Assembly: GCA_033060915.1 (NCBI GenBank)
Contig: CM065397.1
Span: 13,134,001-13,198,000 of the forward strand
Source: Euryodendron excelsum
Taxonomy: Eukaryota; Streptophyta; Magnoliopsida; Ericales; Pentaphylacaceae
Direction: 5' to 3'
Length of the DNA stretch: 64,000 bases
Under the pieces are notes generated by a model, which was not told the DNA's origin, ran no database searches, and worked only from the letters and a program-made list of their open reading frames with translations. The position numbers and the translations under genes were made by a program. Of the stretch, positions 10,876 through 22,693 are shown one piece after another. Numbering within the stretch: the first letter of the stretch is position 1; every line of letters begins with the position of its first letter.

Positions 10876-12340
10876 ATGAGTTTGAATGATCGAAGGGGAA
10901 GAGGAGAGAACCACAATGAACGAGGTAACGGAGCCTCCTTTAGCAAAGATCAAACCAATTCGGCGCACTGCTAATCTACCCCAGTAGATCGGCACCAAGG
11001 CCGAATACCAAGGTTGAAAATACAAACCCCTGCTGAGAGCCACCAAGAAGCACCAGATGGACTACGGAGGAACCCGGACTATGTTAGGGAGCGAAACTTT
11101 TGCAAAAACCACCACCGAGACCTTGCCCCCTCGCCCTCTAGTGGACGAGTCCCAAGTGAAGATACGCTCCGTTCGACTGAAAGAGAGATTCAGCGGCGCG
11201 ACGAAGAGATTGCTTACCTCACCTCCCAAGTTCGGGTCATGAGAGAGGCAATCTCCGGAAGAGACAGACGTGGGAGAGAAAGGTCCTTGAACCGTGAAAG
11301 AATTGCTAGAAGCAAGGACGTTCCGGCGCCGCGAGTAAGAGGAAGCTACACCTCTAGCACTGGGCGCTGTGACAACGGACGAGCAGATCGGCGGAAAGGG
11401 AGGAGCAAGACTCTGCCAAAAGATGAACGTACGGAAGATGGTTGGCAGCGAAATGACTGGAAAAAATGGTTCAACGAAAAGTTCAACCCACCAAAGTTCA
11501 CTCTATACAACGGAAAGGCTGACCCAGTTAACCATGTTCAACATTACAAGAAGTTGATGGTGATATGGTACAGTGACCAAACATTGATGTGCCGAATCTT
11601 CCCCTCCAGCCTGGGGGTCGTAGCCTTACGATGGTTCAACAAGTTACCATCTAGATCCATGTTCAACTGGAGGTAACTTGCCGAACTGTTCACCGCTCGT
11701 TTCATAGCTAACAGCCTGCAACCCAAGTCAATTTCTTACTGACCTTGTGGAAAGAAGAAGGGGAAGGACTACGAGCATACGCACGACGCTACTGGGAGGC
11801 TTACAATGAAATTAACGAGTGCAGTGAACAACTGGCAGTGACTCAATTTAAAATCGGCCTTTCTAGAGAGCATCGTTTATGGCAGTTCTTGATGAAGAAG
11901 CCAGCCCTCACCATACAGGAATTGATGTTAAGCATCGAGCACTACGCAAGATTAGATAAAGATGGGCCTCAGCCAAGTTTAGTAAAGGTTGGTATTGTCG
12001 TCGAGAAAATAAACAAAAAGGAGGCCAAGAAACCCCGACAAGAAGACAACAATCAAGGAATAAAGGTGAATGATGAGGTCTACACAGTCTTTAAGGATCC
12101 CATCTATAAATCCTTACCCCAAATCCATGACAAACCATTTTTCAAATGGTCCCCGAAGTTGGGAGGGGACCAGCGTCCTAGGACCAAAAGAAGTTCTGTT
12201 CCTACCACCGCGAGAAGGGGCATAAAATGGAGCAGTGTCGGCATCTCAAGACCCACTTGAAGGATTTGGCCAAGGCTGGCCATCTCGACCAATTTATTGA
12301 TCGGGACAGGACAAAAAATGAGGCCGAGCAACTGTGAGTG
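10876..12340 (+). pseudogene. gag pseudogene of the Tat element
   Basis: The frame opens at ATG 10,876 and is broken by TAA near 10,968. It continues in the same frame from 11,014 to a stop at 11,674-11,676. The capsid-type segment PPKFTLYNGKADPVNHVQHY is followed by FPSSLGVVALRWFNKLP, the usual plant retrotransposon gag core. The rest of the capsid is in another frame (11,745-12,260, LWKEEGEGLRAYARRYWEAY). A zinc-knuckle-like segment (FCSYHREKGHKMEQCRHL, from 12,194) is in a third frame, the one used by pol. At least two frameshifts and several stops therefore inactivate it. The N-terminal part is charged and Arg-rich. Confidence 0.85.
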
Positions 12341-12399
12341 GAAGATGCACCCTAGAAGGAGATTGAAGCAAGACTGGTCCGAGTAATCAATGTGCTACA

Positions 12400-12900
12400 T
12401 GGTTCGGCTGAATCAGGAACCATCGACCCATATAGATACCGAGCCGAAATACAAAAGGCTGTACACTTGAGGGAAGTAATGTAGATACAACTGTCAAGCA
12501 AGAAAGTTAAGGTCGGTGATTGCCTTGTGTCCATTACCTTCATTGATGAAGACCTCATAGGGGTGAAGACCCCTTACAATGATGCTTTGGTTGTAACACT
12601 AAGAATGGCAGACTGTGACGCGAAAAGACTACTCATTAACCAAGGAAGTTTGTCCGAAGTCATGTATTACAGCCTGTTCAAAAAATTAGAGCTCAAGGAG
12701 TCCGACCTCCAACCATCACTCAACCCGTTAGTCGAATTTAGTTCGGATCCAGTTTGGCCCATGGGGAAGGTAATGATTCTTGTGACTGCTGAAGGAATTA
12801 CGTTGCAGACGGAGTTCCTAGTAGTCAACGTGCCCTCCCCCTACAATACTATCATGGGACGAACCTAGTTACACCTCATGAAAGCTATCCCCTCGTTCTA
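12400..12900 (+). pseudogene. pol: aspartic protease segment
   Basis: This is in the same frame as the zinc knuckle and the downstream pol. An open stretch 12,527-12,868 carries the retropepsin core around LLINQGSLSEVMYY, where the active-site triplet normally reads D-x-G-S. Here the Asp is replaced by Asn, which would abolish catalysis. It ends IMGRT followed by a stop. The flanking sequence at 12,300-12,500 is in frame but has stops. Confidence 0.75.
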
Positions 12901-12934
12901 CCATTAGCTGATCAGATTCTCGATCCCTGGTTGA

Positions 12935-13990
12935 GTGGGGGAAATAAGGGGAGATCAAGTGGCTGCCAAACAATATTTTCTAACGGCATGCATAACAAAG
13001 ACAAAGGCCGAAAAAGTACAGATGATGGAGTTGCACGAAGATACCCCTATTATCGACGATGTGGGGCAGAAGATGGAGAACAAGGCTGTGTTGGAATTAA
13101 AGAACATACACATCGATCAGCAGGATGATAAGTGCTTTGTCATTGGCACCTCTTTGTCCAAAGTAGAGGAACGCTCTCTGATCGATTTGTTGACAAGTTA
13201 CCTTGAAGTGTTTGCATGGACTCCTTATGATATGCCGGGAATTGATGCCGATGTGGCCTGCCACAGGCTAAATGTTGACCCAAAATGTCGACTTGTGGTC
13301 CAAAAGGGGAGAAGGGCGACAACGCAACATGTGGACGCCATTATTGAAGAAACTAATAAGCTTTTGAAAACTGGGGCAATTCGGGAAATCAACTACCTGA
13401 GCTGGCTTTCAAACACAGTAGTGGTAAAGAAGAAGGACAACAAGTGGAGGGTCTATGTGGACTCTATTAATCTGAACAAAGTATGCCCCAAGGACCCTTT
13501 CCCCCTCACTAAGATCAACCAGCTCGTGAATTCAATAGCTGGCTACGGGAGGATGAGTTTCCTGAATGCTTACCAAGGGTATCACTAGATTCTCCTCCAT
13601 CTTGATGACCAGGAGAAGACGGCCTTCATCACTCCAAGGGGTATATTTTGCTATAAAGTGATGCTTTTTGGTCTGAAGAACGCTGGGGCTACGTACCAGT
13701 GATTGGTCACTAAGATGTTCAAAAAATAGATCGGCAGCACTGTGGAGGTCTACATCGACGATATGGTAGTAAAACGCAAAGTCAAAAACTCCCATCTGAA
13801 AGATCTAAAAGAGGTACTCAACATCCTAAAGCAGTACAAAATGAGATTAAATACCTCGAAATGCATCTTCGGAGTCAGCTCGGGCAAATTCCTGGGGTTC
13901 TTGGTTACACATCGCGGTATCGAGGTGGATCTGTGACAGATCAGTGTAATCCAAAGCATCCAGGCCCCAAAGAATGCTAAAGAGGTGTAG
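12935..13990 (+). pseudogene. pol: reverse transcriptase segment
   Basis: It reads in one frame with stop codons but no frameshift. Motifs in order are INYLSWLSNTVVVKKKDNKW, the VCPKDPFPLTKI block, [21 protein letters not shown], and the catalytic YIDDMVV at about 13,753. The stops at 13,587, 13,700 and 13,728 fall where relatives have Gln or Arg, as expected for C-to-T decay of CAG or CGA. The connection domain follows to about 13,990. It cannot be translated as it stands. Confidence 0.88.
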
Positions 13991-14515
13991 AGGCTAACTG
14001 GAATGGCAGCAGCACTCAACAGGTTCATAAGCCGATCATCAGACAAGTGCCGACCATTCTTTCAGCTTTTTAAAAAACGAGAACAATTCAAATAGACCCC
14101 CAAATATGACCAGGCCATTGATGATTTGAAGAAATACTTGACCCAACCACTTTTACTTTCCACCCCACTCAAACACGAGGAGTTTTTCCTCTACCTCGCA
14201 GTGTCGGAGTATACAATTACTGCCGTACTACTCAGGCAACAAGATCGGCAATAGTTGCCTGTTTACTATGTTAGCAAAACTCTTCTCAGAGCAGAAAGTA
14301 GATACTTACCCCTCGAAAAATTAGCACTCGCACTGGTGGTAGCATCCCGCAAATTGGTGCACTACTTTACAGCTCACACCATCAACGTCCTCATGGACTA
14401 CCAGCTCAAACCTCTCCTCAGAAGAGATGACTTCTTAGGCAGATTAGCAAAATGGGCTGTAGAGTTGGGGGAGTTTAACATCAAGTTCCATCCAAGATTG
14501 GCTGTGAAAGGGTAG
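13990..14515 (+). pseudogene. pol: RNase H (first, retroviral type)
   Basis: The same frame continues through FFLYLAVSEYTITAVLLRQQ, LPVYYVSKTLLRAESRYLPL and the block ending FNIKFHPRLAVKG. This is the plant Ty3/gypsy RNase H fused behind RT. Stops near 14,252 (TAG in place of Gln) and 14,513 interrupt it. Confidence 0.8.
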
Positions 14516-14559
14516 GCCCTTGCAGATTTTGTTGCCGAATTCTCCGTTGAACTACGACC

Positions 14560-15090
14560 CGAAGCCGACCAAACACCACCTCCTGCTCAACAGCACGACG
14601 ACCTCCCCCTGGATCTTTGGAAAAACATTGATCATTGGCAACTCTACATCGACGGAGCCTCCAATGACTGGGGGGCAGGATCGGGCATAGTGTTCATTAC
14701 ACTAGACGATTTGGCCATCGAACAAGCTATCAAGCTCGGGTTCGCTGCCTCTAACAACGAATCTAAATACGAGGCCTTGCTTGTCGGACTACGTCAAGCC
14801 ATCAAACTCAAAATCTCTAAGATCGTCATCTATTTGGACTCCCTGTTAGTTGTCAACCAGATTACGGGAGAGTACGCATCAAAGAATGACAAAATGACGT
14901 AGTACCTAGCTAAAGCTAAGGAATTGCTCAACAAATTCGGCATTTACAAACTCTGCCAGATCAGTCGGGACAATAACTCTCATGTCGATGCTCTGGCGAC
15001 GTTAGCAACGGTCCTAAAGTCAAGGTCAAAAAGAACAATCAACGTGGAGACTCTAGCTAGACCAAGCATATTTCATGAGGAAGAACAAGC
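14560..15090 (+). pseudogene. pol: second RNase H (archaeal-like aRNH)
   Basis: A second RNase H domain follows, starting LYIDGASNDWGAGSGIVF near 14,642. It continues through NNESKYEALLVGLRQAIKL, YLDSLLVVNQITGEY and DNNSHVDALATLATV. The acidic residues of the D-E-D-D set are visible. Two RNase H domains in tandem mark the Tat lineage. One stop at about 14,900 (TAG, Gln in relatives) breaks an otherwise open frame. Confidence 0.82.
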
Positions 15091-15099
15091 TTAAGCTGT

Positions 15100-15582
15100 A
15101 GAACAATTGAGACCATCCTGGATGGACCCAATTATCTTCTACCTCGATAAAGACGAGCTACCAGAGGACAAAAATGAAGCCAGACGAATCAAACATGTAG
15201 CTCTCAGATATTGGCTGTCACCAAGCAAGGAACTTTATAAGTGATCCTTTACAGGTCTCTACTTGCATTGTGTCCACCCGGATAAGATGCAAGGCATCCT
15301 ATTTGAAATCCACAAAGGAATATTTGGAAGTCACATCGGCAAAAGATCGGTAGCACACCGAGCTATCTCACAAGGATACTGGTGGCCCTATATGTAAAAG
15401 GACGCAGCCCAGTACGTCTTAAAGTGTGAAAAGTGTTAGAGGTACTCTCCCATCATACATCAGCCTGCTGAGGATCTCGCAACCATTACCAGTCCATGAC
15501 CTTTCGCTCAGTGGGGACTAGACATAGTCGGGCCTTTGTCTCGAGCTCCGAGTAATAAGAGGTTCCTCATTGTGGCGACTGA
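15100..15582 (+). pseudogene. pol: integrase, N-terminal part
   Basis: The H-H-C-C zinc-binding region is visible (HKGIFGSH, then LKCEKC), followed by QWGLDIVGPL with the first catalytic Asp. The domain is cut in the codon block for VATD by a solo LTR at 15,583. The target duplication ACTGA is 15,578-15,582. At least five stops lie in this part. Confidence 0.82.
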
Positions 15583-16669
15583 TGATTGCTCTTGAATAAT
15601 GCAATTTATATCCGCCAGTGTGCGATTGTGATGCAATAATAATAACTCGGTAAGTCCGAGGTCAATCCACAGGGAACACAAGAAACAAACTTTATGAATA
15701 AAGTCTGCAATCAGGACAAAATAATAATGAACTCAGAATCAATTAAAATTGCAGAAAAACTTCCAAAGAGAAAATAAAAATCAATTGGTTGAGATGATTG
15801 ATCTAAATTATCAGATGATAAAATTAAACTAATTTTAAGGAATTTGTTCAAATACGATAAAAGGTCTTGGCAGGGTGTGATCTAGGAATAGGCCTACAGG
15901 TAGGTTCCCAAGATAGTTTTGATTAAAAAAATTCAAGATTTGATTGCCCTTTTAGAGGTGATATTCAGTTATTTACTAGTGTTCATACCAGGGTCCCATT
16001 CATACCTGTCCTAGTTTATAAACCTATCTACAAAGTATGTTTGAAGCTTAATCAAGAACAGTAGATTTCTAAAGTACTCTTAATAGGAATATATATGTAA
16101 TTGTAATCAATATCCTTATCAGAAATTCTAAGTGTATACATTTCCCTGCTTAAAAACCAGTCTATATATACATGCTAGATATGATCAAGAATATTGTTTT
16201 CGAAGATATTTATGGGCAATAAAATAAATCTTGATCCATGTTCTTAAAACCTTGGAAAATGAATGACTATCTTGAATCTCTACTTGTAACCTAGTTACTT
16301 TTTCAACCCATACCAAGAATGGATTTAGCTACTGAAAACATGATAAAGATTGCAAGAATGGAAATAATACTTAAAGAAATAAAACGCTGCATTAAAGAAA
16401 TATAATCTGAAATTCACAATAAAACAAAAAAGAAAACTAAAGATTAAAATGCTCCCTTGAAAAATGAAAAGGTTCGTAGCCTCCAAAGGATTGGATGATT
16501 CCTCCTTCCTGTAAGCACCCCATTTTTGCCTGCTCGGTAATCTCCTGTCTGACCGGGCTCGGTTTCAAGTATCTCAACACATGTAGGCTCAAGATGAGCC
16601 TTTCAATCTCCAATCCAACCAGCTGGTAGCTTCTCGGGCCCACAAAGACCTGCTGAAGCCATAAGCACC

Positions 16670-17015
16670 ATTATTCCAGGCAGCTTTCCGAACCGAGCGG
16701 TCCCGGAAACCAACGCCATTCAGGTAGCTTCCCGAGATCGGGCGATCTCGGGGACCAACACCTCATCAAAAATTCCAGACGGTTCATTTCTGGCGCCTGC
16801 TAGCCCGCCAACGTAGAATGTCCGTCATTTGGTAGTTCTCCGAGACTGAGCGTTCTCAGTGATCAACACCACCCTTCCAGGTAGCTTTCTAGGACCAAGC
16901 GTTCTCGGGAACCAACACCACCCTACAGGTAGCTCTCTAAGACTAGGTGTTCTTAGAGACCAACACCACACAGGTAGTTTTTCGAGACCGGGTGGTCTCG
17001 GGAACCAACACCTAG
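16670..17015 (+). promoter_or_regulatory. Array of six hairpins in LTR U3 (copy 2)
   Basis: This is the counterpart of the array at 6,105-6,425, with the same order of six units. Examples are CCCGAGATCGGGCGATCTCGGG, whose arms are CCCGAGAT and ATCTCGGG, and CTCTAAGACTAGGTGTTCTTAGAG, with arms CTCTAAGA and TCTTAGAG. Most arms still pair although bases differ from copy 1. Confidence 0.6.
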
Positions 17016-18286
17016 GTCGACACCGGCGCCTGCTAGCCTGACTCGGTGAAAAATGACCAAACCTGCCCCTTGGGCCTCCAGGCACATTTTGAGAAAGTTC
17101 AAAATCCCTCAAAATGATAAGTCCATCCTTCCAAAATGTTATTAAACCATTAGGCGTCCCCTGCACGCCATTTGGTCCAAATTCGGTCCTATTCCGGCTC
17201 GCTCTAGTCAAAATGACCGTTTTGCTCTTGAACACCTCAACACGACACAAACCCCACTGAACGGTAAAAGACTCTTTCAAAACCATCCCTGAACAGTGTT
17301 ACACACTTAACACGACAAACCAAACCATTCCTGACCATTTCCAGCCAACTCCGGTCAAAATGACCGATTTTGCCACTGGAAGCCTAAAAATGCCCCGAAA
17401 CAGCACCGGCCTTGAGATTTCGAGCGGAGGGTTTCACCACACGTCCTTGTTAACCCAAGGAACACCCTACGACACTAAGCTTACACGACACGATAAAAGT
17501 TCCCTGGAGCGTCTCGCAAACGCTCTGCCTAAATTGTTTTTTCCCCCGATTCCCTAGTTATAACACACCGTCAACCGACTTGAGAAATGCGTAAATCAGG
17601 GAATTCTCAAAAGCTCGTTGATAGATCTTTCCATCAATACGGTTCGATCAAATAGATCGCCTCCTGAAGCCCTCCATCGTACGGTGTGCAAACTATGACT
17701 TTCAGCAACTCCTGGAGCGTCTGCAAGACGCTCCGCCAAGGTTGATTTTTTCTCCGATTCCCTAATCAAAACGCACCGTCAAACGACTTGAGAGATGCGT
17801 AAATTCTAGAATTCCAGAAAGTATTTCCAGAGTACTTTCCATCGGTACGGTCCGATCGAATAGATTGCTTCTCGAAGGCCTCGATCACATAAAACGAAAA
17901 CAACCACTTTCAAACACCCAAGGAGCATATCACAGACGCTCCGCAAAAGTGACCTTTTTGGCACACTTCCCAAGACAATATCACTCACTTTCAAACATAA
18001 TTCAAACTTTTCAAAAACATGAAAGTTCATCGGAAGCACTAGGAGAACATCCCGAGTGCGACCGATTCCCCCGAAACCTTCCCGATTGACTCAATTATCG
18101 AGGCAAAGTTTGAACGAACTTTCCCGGTGATGGAGCGTATGCTACATAAGCTCAAATTTTGATCAGATCGACCGAATTTTGATCAACGGTGGAGATTTAG
18201 CCAGTACACAGGGTGCCACGTGTTATTCTTGCAATGGAACAGTACCTGCACATGTCCTACATGCGCAAGGCTTGTTCCAGATTGCC

Positions 18287-18294
18287 TATAAATA
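18287..18294 (+). promoter_or_regulatory. TATA box of solo LTR copy 2
   Basis: TATAAATAGAGGCCTCC is conserved with copy 1 at 7,499. It supports this as the family's core promoter. Confidence 0.65.
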
Positions 18295-19707
18295 GAGGCC
18301 TCCCCCCTTGCATATTCCAGGTCCGAAATTGATGCGAAGTTCTGCTGAAATCACTCAAGAAACTCGAATTCTTACATATATTCCACCCCTCCAACACTTA
18401 GGCTAAATTCTACCCCTCTTAAGCCTATACATTCCACTTTCAAGGCCTCATACACACTTGTACACTCCACTCTAGCCTCTCAAGCCCTCTTGAAGTCACT
18501 CAAGCTCCAATCAAGACATCCATTGGAAACTACAAGTGTGTTGAAGGCAAAAGGTGGTATCCCTTTTTACATTTGTGCTCTCCCCCCACTCTTCTCTTCT
18601 CCCTCCTAGCCTACTTAGGCTATTCTCTATTTTAATCCCCATCTTCAACCCCCCCTTTCTTGCATGCTTGAGCCAAGAGGGCTCTTAGATCATGCCTAAA
18701 GGAAAACAAGTGAGAACCACCGTGTAGGGGGACCTCTCACTAGCCTACTTTAAGATGGTATAGCCTAGGAGCCCCTTGTTTATGTGGTGTAGCCTAAAAG
18801 CCTTGTATTTGAATCATGACCCATTGCATATTATTATATTGATCATGTCTTGTATGCTTGGCTTCATTTTATGCTTATCGTCATGCTCCACAATGCTTAC
18901 ATTGCTCTTAATTTTATGCCATTTTCAAGTTCTACATTTTTTTAAAAATCGTTCCAAGAGTTGGCCCTTTAAAGTTTAGGATGGGACTTTAGAAATTATG
19001 CCTTAGAAAATCCCCTACTAACCCTTTTACTCTCACTTTGGCATCATGACAATTTAACTTGTATAAAAGTTGCTTTCAAACTCTCTAATTTTCAAGGTTT
19101 CCATTCTCTCAAAAATTTAGTGGTTAAAATGGCCCTATGGAACCCTCTCTTGAGTGGTCTCCCTTTATATTGGCCATAAGAACCCTAAATTGTTAGAATG
19201 GTTCCCTTTTCTCTTTATTTTTGCCTAAGAATAATGTTCAAACTCTTTGATTTCTATGGTTCTTATTCTTTCAAGTTTAGTGGTTGGAATGGCGCCATAG
19301 AACCCTCTCTTGAGTGGTCTCCGTTTTGTTGGCTATATGAATCCTCTCTTGATGGAATGTTTCCCTTAAAAAATAGTTTTGAAAATCCTTCTCAAAAGGT
19401 GATTTTAAAAAATGCATTCTCTCCATCTTTGCATCAAAAATGATTTCCCAAAAATTGTCATCCTTATGTTGATTTTTGAAACCTTCACTCTTGTCAAGAA
19501 ATGGTTATAATAGCTATGAGGAAACCTTCCTTAGAATGGTCTCCAATCACCAACTATATAAACCATACTCTTGGCTAAGAGTCAAAATTTTCATAGAAAT
19601 AATCTTCAAAAAGATTGCCAACTCAAGTCTATTGTATAATGTGTTTTGTTTTTCAAAACTCTTTCTAAAAAGTGCATTAAGCAAACTTTCAAAGGTCATC
19701 TTTCAAT

Positions 19708-19930
19708 TCAACCCTAGGTTAACTTGACCCTAGTTGACCAACCCAAGGTTAACTTGACCCTAGTTCACACACCTTACGTTAACTTAACCCTAAGTCATCA
19801 TAACCTTAGGTTAACCCTACCATAGTTAGTTAACCCCAGGTCACCTTAACCTCTGGTTAACCTTACCCAAGTTAGTCAACCATAGGTCACCTCTAACCCT
19901 AGGCTAACCCTACCTAGGTTAGTACACTTC
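19708..19930 (+). repeat. Degenerate 30-bp tandem array (copy 2)
   Basis: Units related to AACCCTAGGTTAACTTGACC are repeated about seven times with many changes. It is shorter than in copy 1 and lies in the equivalent LTR position. Confidence 0.7.
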
Positions 19931-21798
19931 AAGGTTTCAACTCTTGAACCCCTTTTTCTTAAATGACCATTCAAATTTTCAAATTATTCTCATAACCTAT
20001 TTTTCCAAAACTTCCTACTCTCATGATTTCCAAGAAACTAACTCAATAAACTCCTCAAATGTTCCAACACTCCTTCTTCAAGACATTTTCAAAAATGTTA
20101 TCAAAAAATCACAAACTTAAGGTGTCCCTAACTTTCTCATGGTTAGGGATCCCAAGGACAAGTGATAAATCAAGAACAACATTTAAGGTTATCCATATTA
20201 GGATTCCAAGCCCTTAGCCCTTTCCAAAAACTACTTTCAAAAATTAATTCATCAAAACATGCCTCCAAGGTTTTCAAAACAAGACTCCAAAAACACTTCA
20301 AGTTCTCTTGAGTCATGCGAAAGTATTTTTTTTCAAAACTTCCTCAAGTTGACCAAAAAACATTTTCAAAACACTCCACCATCCAATTTCAAGTCAAAAA
20401 CTTTCAAGACCACAAAGAGTCTTCAACTTCCAAGACCCCAAAGTGTCTTAAACTTTTCTAAGACCACAAAGAGTCTTCAACTTCCAAAGACCTCAAAGTA
20501 TCTTAAGCTTTTTCAAAGACCTCAAAGTGTCTTCAAACCTTCCAAAGGCCCTAATGCGCCTATTTTCCATCGGGCTCTTGCCCGAACTACAATTGACTTG
20601 ATTCTCGCCAAATGAGATACGTAGGCAACCTAAAATGGTACGGTCATAACTTTTATTCCAACTTCAATCACTTTTTCAAAGAAAAATCTAATAAATTCAA
20701 AGTTCCTATTCTAAACTCTCTTAAAACCCTTATTATTTTCAAACTTCTTCTAAAAACTTGCATCATGCATCATCCATCCGAAAAGTGATAACAAGACCCT
20801 GTTTTTCAAAATTCTAAAATGGATATTAAGTGGACAATGATAACCGGTTATTCTAGTGAGTGAACAAAGGGTGATTAGACATGTAGGTACCGAAAGGGCG
20901 GGGTAGGGTGATGATCTTAGGATATCTTCCCTACATGTAACCAACCCTCGAACCATAGATTTCTATTTTCAAATGACCAAAATGGAGTTATTTTCCAAAA
21001 GGGTTTAAATCTTTCCAAAGATTGCCAAACAACCTATTTCCTTAAAAACCCTCTCTTGAGGGAATTTTTAAAATCTTTTCCAAAAAATCTTAAATTTAAT
21101 GTTCGGATTAACACTTAGTTTTACGTGCCCTAACTCACCTTAATCAAGTTAGGTGGCGACTCCTATTTTTCTAAAAAGCCCTTAGTCAAATCAATCTTCA
21201 AACCTAGTCGCACTTGTCCTGCTAGGAGGATGAGTTCTAGTGACAGAGTTCCGTGCTTTAGGGTCTTCGAGCCGAAAGGACCTTGGACACCCCAAAAACT
21301 GGGGCGCGACACTTCCAAGCCTTAGAAAAACCCTAGAATTCCTCTCATCCTCCAGAACATTGAACTCCTAAACCTATTTTACTACCTACTAATCTCTCCC
21401 CAACTAAATAGTGAATAAATTTATATATCCCATCGTTAGTCGTACGGACGACTTCTACTGAGTGCTCAAGTGGGCTGGGTCACTTCACGAAAGTTGTAGG
21501 CCTCGAAAAGTTATATGAAATCAACTTATTATGGGCCTGAATAGCATTTCTGGTTCGCAAGATATGAGCTTCCAAAGTTCCAGCTTTGCGTGCTTCAGTA
21601 GCTTGTACCTTGACAGCAACCTCTTGAAACCTATGATCAATTTGCATTCAAAATCATTCCATTTAAGCTCAAAACCTACATAAAGCATTATAAACTCAGC
21701 TAATGTTAAAACATAACTAAAAAGGCATATATAATCATAAACTAATACTAACAAAGTACTAATTAAGGCATTATAATTGCACTTTTGAAGCGCAATCA

Positions 21799-22577
21799 AC
21801 TGACTACTTTACTAAATGGGTAGAGGCAGAGCCATTGTCAAACATCAGAGAGATCGACGCTAAAAGGTTCGCGTGGAAGAGCATAGTGACAAGGTTCGAC
21901 ATTCCTCGTGCCATTGTCTCGGATAACGGCATCCAATTTGATGGCAACATGTTCAGATCATTCTGTGAGGAGCTCGGGATCATAAACTATTATTCAACAC
22001 CAACCTATCCACAGTGCAATGGGCAAGCCAAGATTTCGAACAAAACTATGCTCAATGGGATTAAACAGTGGCTGGAGAGGGCTAAAGGAAAATGGGCAGA
22101 GGAGCTACACAACGTTCTGTGGTCTTATAGAATTATCCCAAGGAGATCTGCCGGCCAAACCCCCTTCTTTTTGGCCTACAGTGTGGAAACAGACATACCT
22201 TTGGAGGTCGGATTACCAATGATCAGTTTGGCAGCATTCAATACTAGGCTTAACGACCAGACACTTGCAAACGATCTGGATCTTGCTGAAGAAAAAGGGA
22301 AGTTGCCTTGATCAGACTCACCGAATATCAGCGGCAGTTAAGACGTTCCTACAACAAATAGGTTCATTTGAGAAACTTTGCTCGAGGTGACCTAGTTCAA
22401 CAAAAAGTACTAGGGGCAACGAAGGACCCAGCGGATGACAAGCTCGGCCCCAACTGGGAGAGCCCCTACAAAGTGGCATCCCAGGTCGGCGTTGGCGCAT
22501 ACCGATTAAAAACTGTTGAAGAGGGAAGACAGTTGCCTCGGCCTTGGAATGCAAACAACCTGAAGAAGTTCTACTAG
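21799..22577 (+). pseudogene. pol: integrase core and C-terminal part
   Basis: The frame resumes after the inserted LTR with DYFTKWVEAE. It runs to a stop at 22,309-22,311, passing VSDNGIQFDG with the second catalytic Asp and PQCNGQAKISNKT. In that last motif relatives have the catalytic Glu where Lys stands here. The C-terminal part is in another frame, including GDLVQQKVLGATKDPADDKL and LPRPWNANNLKKFY, and ends at TAG 22,575-22,577. One frameshift plus the Glu-to-Lys change make it inactive. Confidence 0.85.
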
Positions 22578-22693
22578 TAGTGCAGGATCCTATATGATGT
22601 AACAACTCAACAAGTGTGTAAAGCTTCTATGAGATTAATGGAAAATGAAGCTGTTCAAACAAATCTACTCGGAGCACTGTAGGACTAAACAAA

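Larger units (their letters stand above)
16510..21311 (+). mobile_element. Solo LTR, 4,802 bp, family L (copy 2)
   Basis: It begins TGTAAGCACCCC and ends GGGCGCGACA, with a perfect 5-bp target duplication CTTCC (16,505-16,509 and 21,312-21,316). It aligns along its length with 5,928-10,560. It is longer mainly because an internal block ('caccgtcaa...gacttgag') occurs twice, around 17,565 and 17,775, where copy 1 has it once. It inserted into the 1.4-kb LTR that had inserted into integrase, so it is the third nesting level. Confidence 0.92.
15583..21798 (+). mobile_element. Solo LTR about 1.4 kb in integrase, carrying a nested LTR
   Basis: It begins TGATTGC and ends GCAATCA, a perfect 7-bp inverted terminal pair. 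It is flanked by ACTGA at 15,578-15,582 and 21,799-21,803. Subtracting the LTR nested at 16,510-21,311 and its duplicated CTTCC leaves 1,409 bp (15,583-16,509 plus 21,317-21,798). No coding domain is present. The LTR has the motif GGTCAATCCACAGGGAACAC near 15,660, and the same family's end recurs at about 29,025. Removing it rejoins the integrase reading V-A-T-D-Y-F-T-K-W across the site. Confidence 0.92.
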
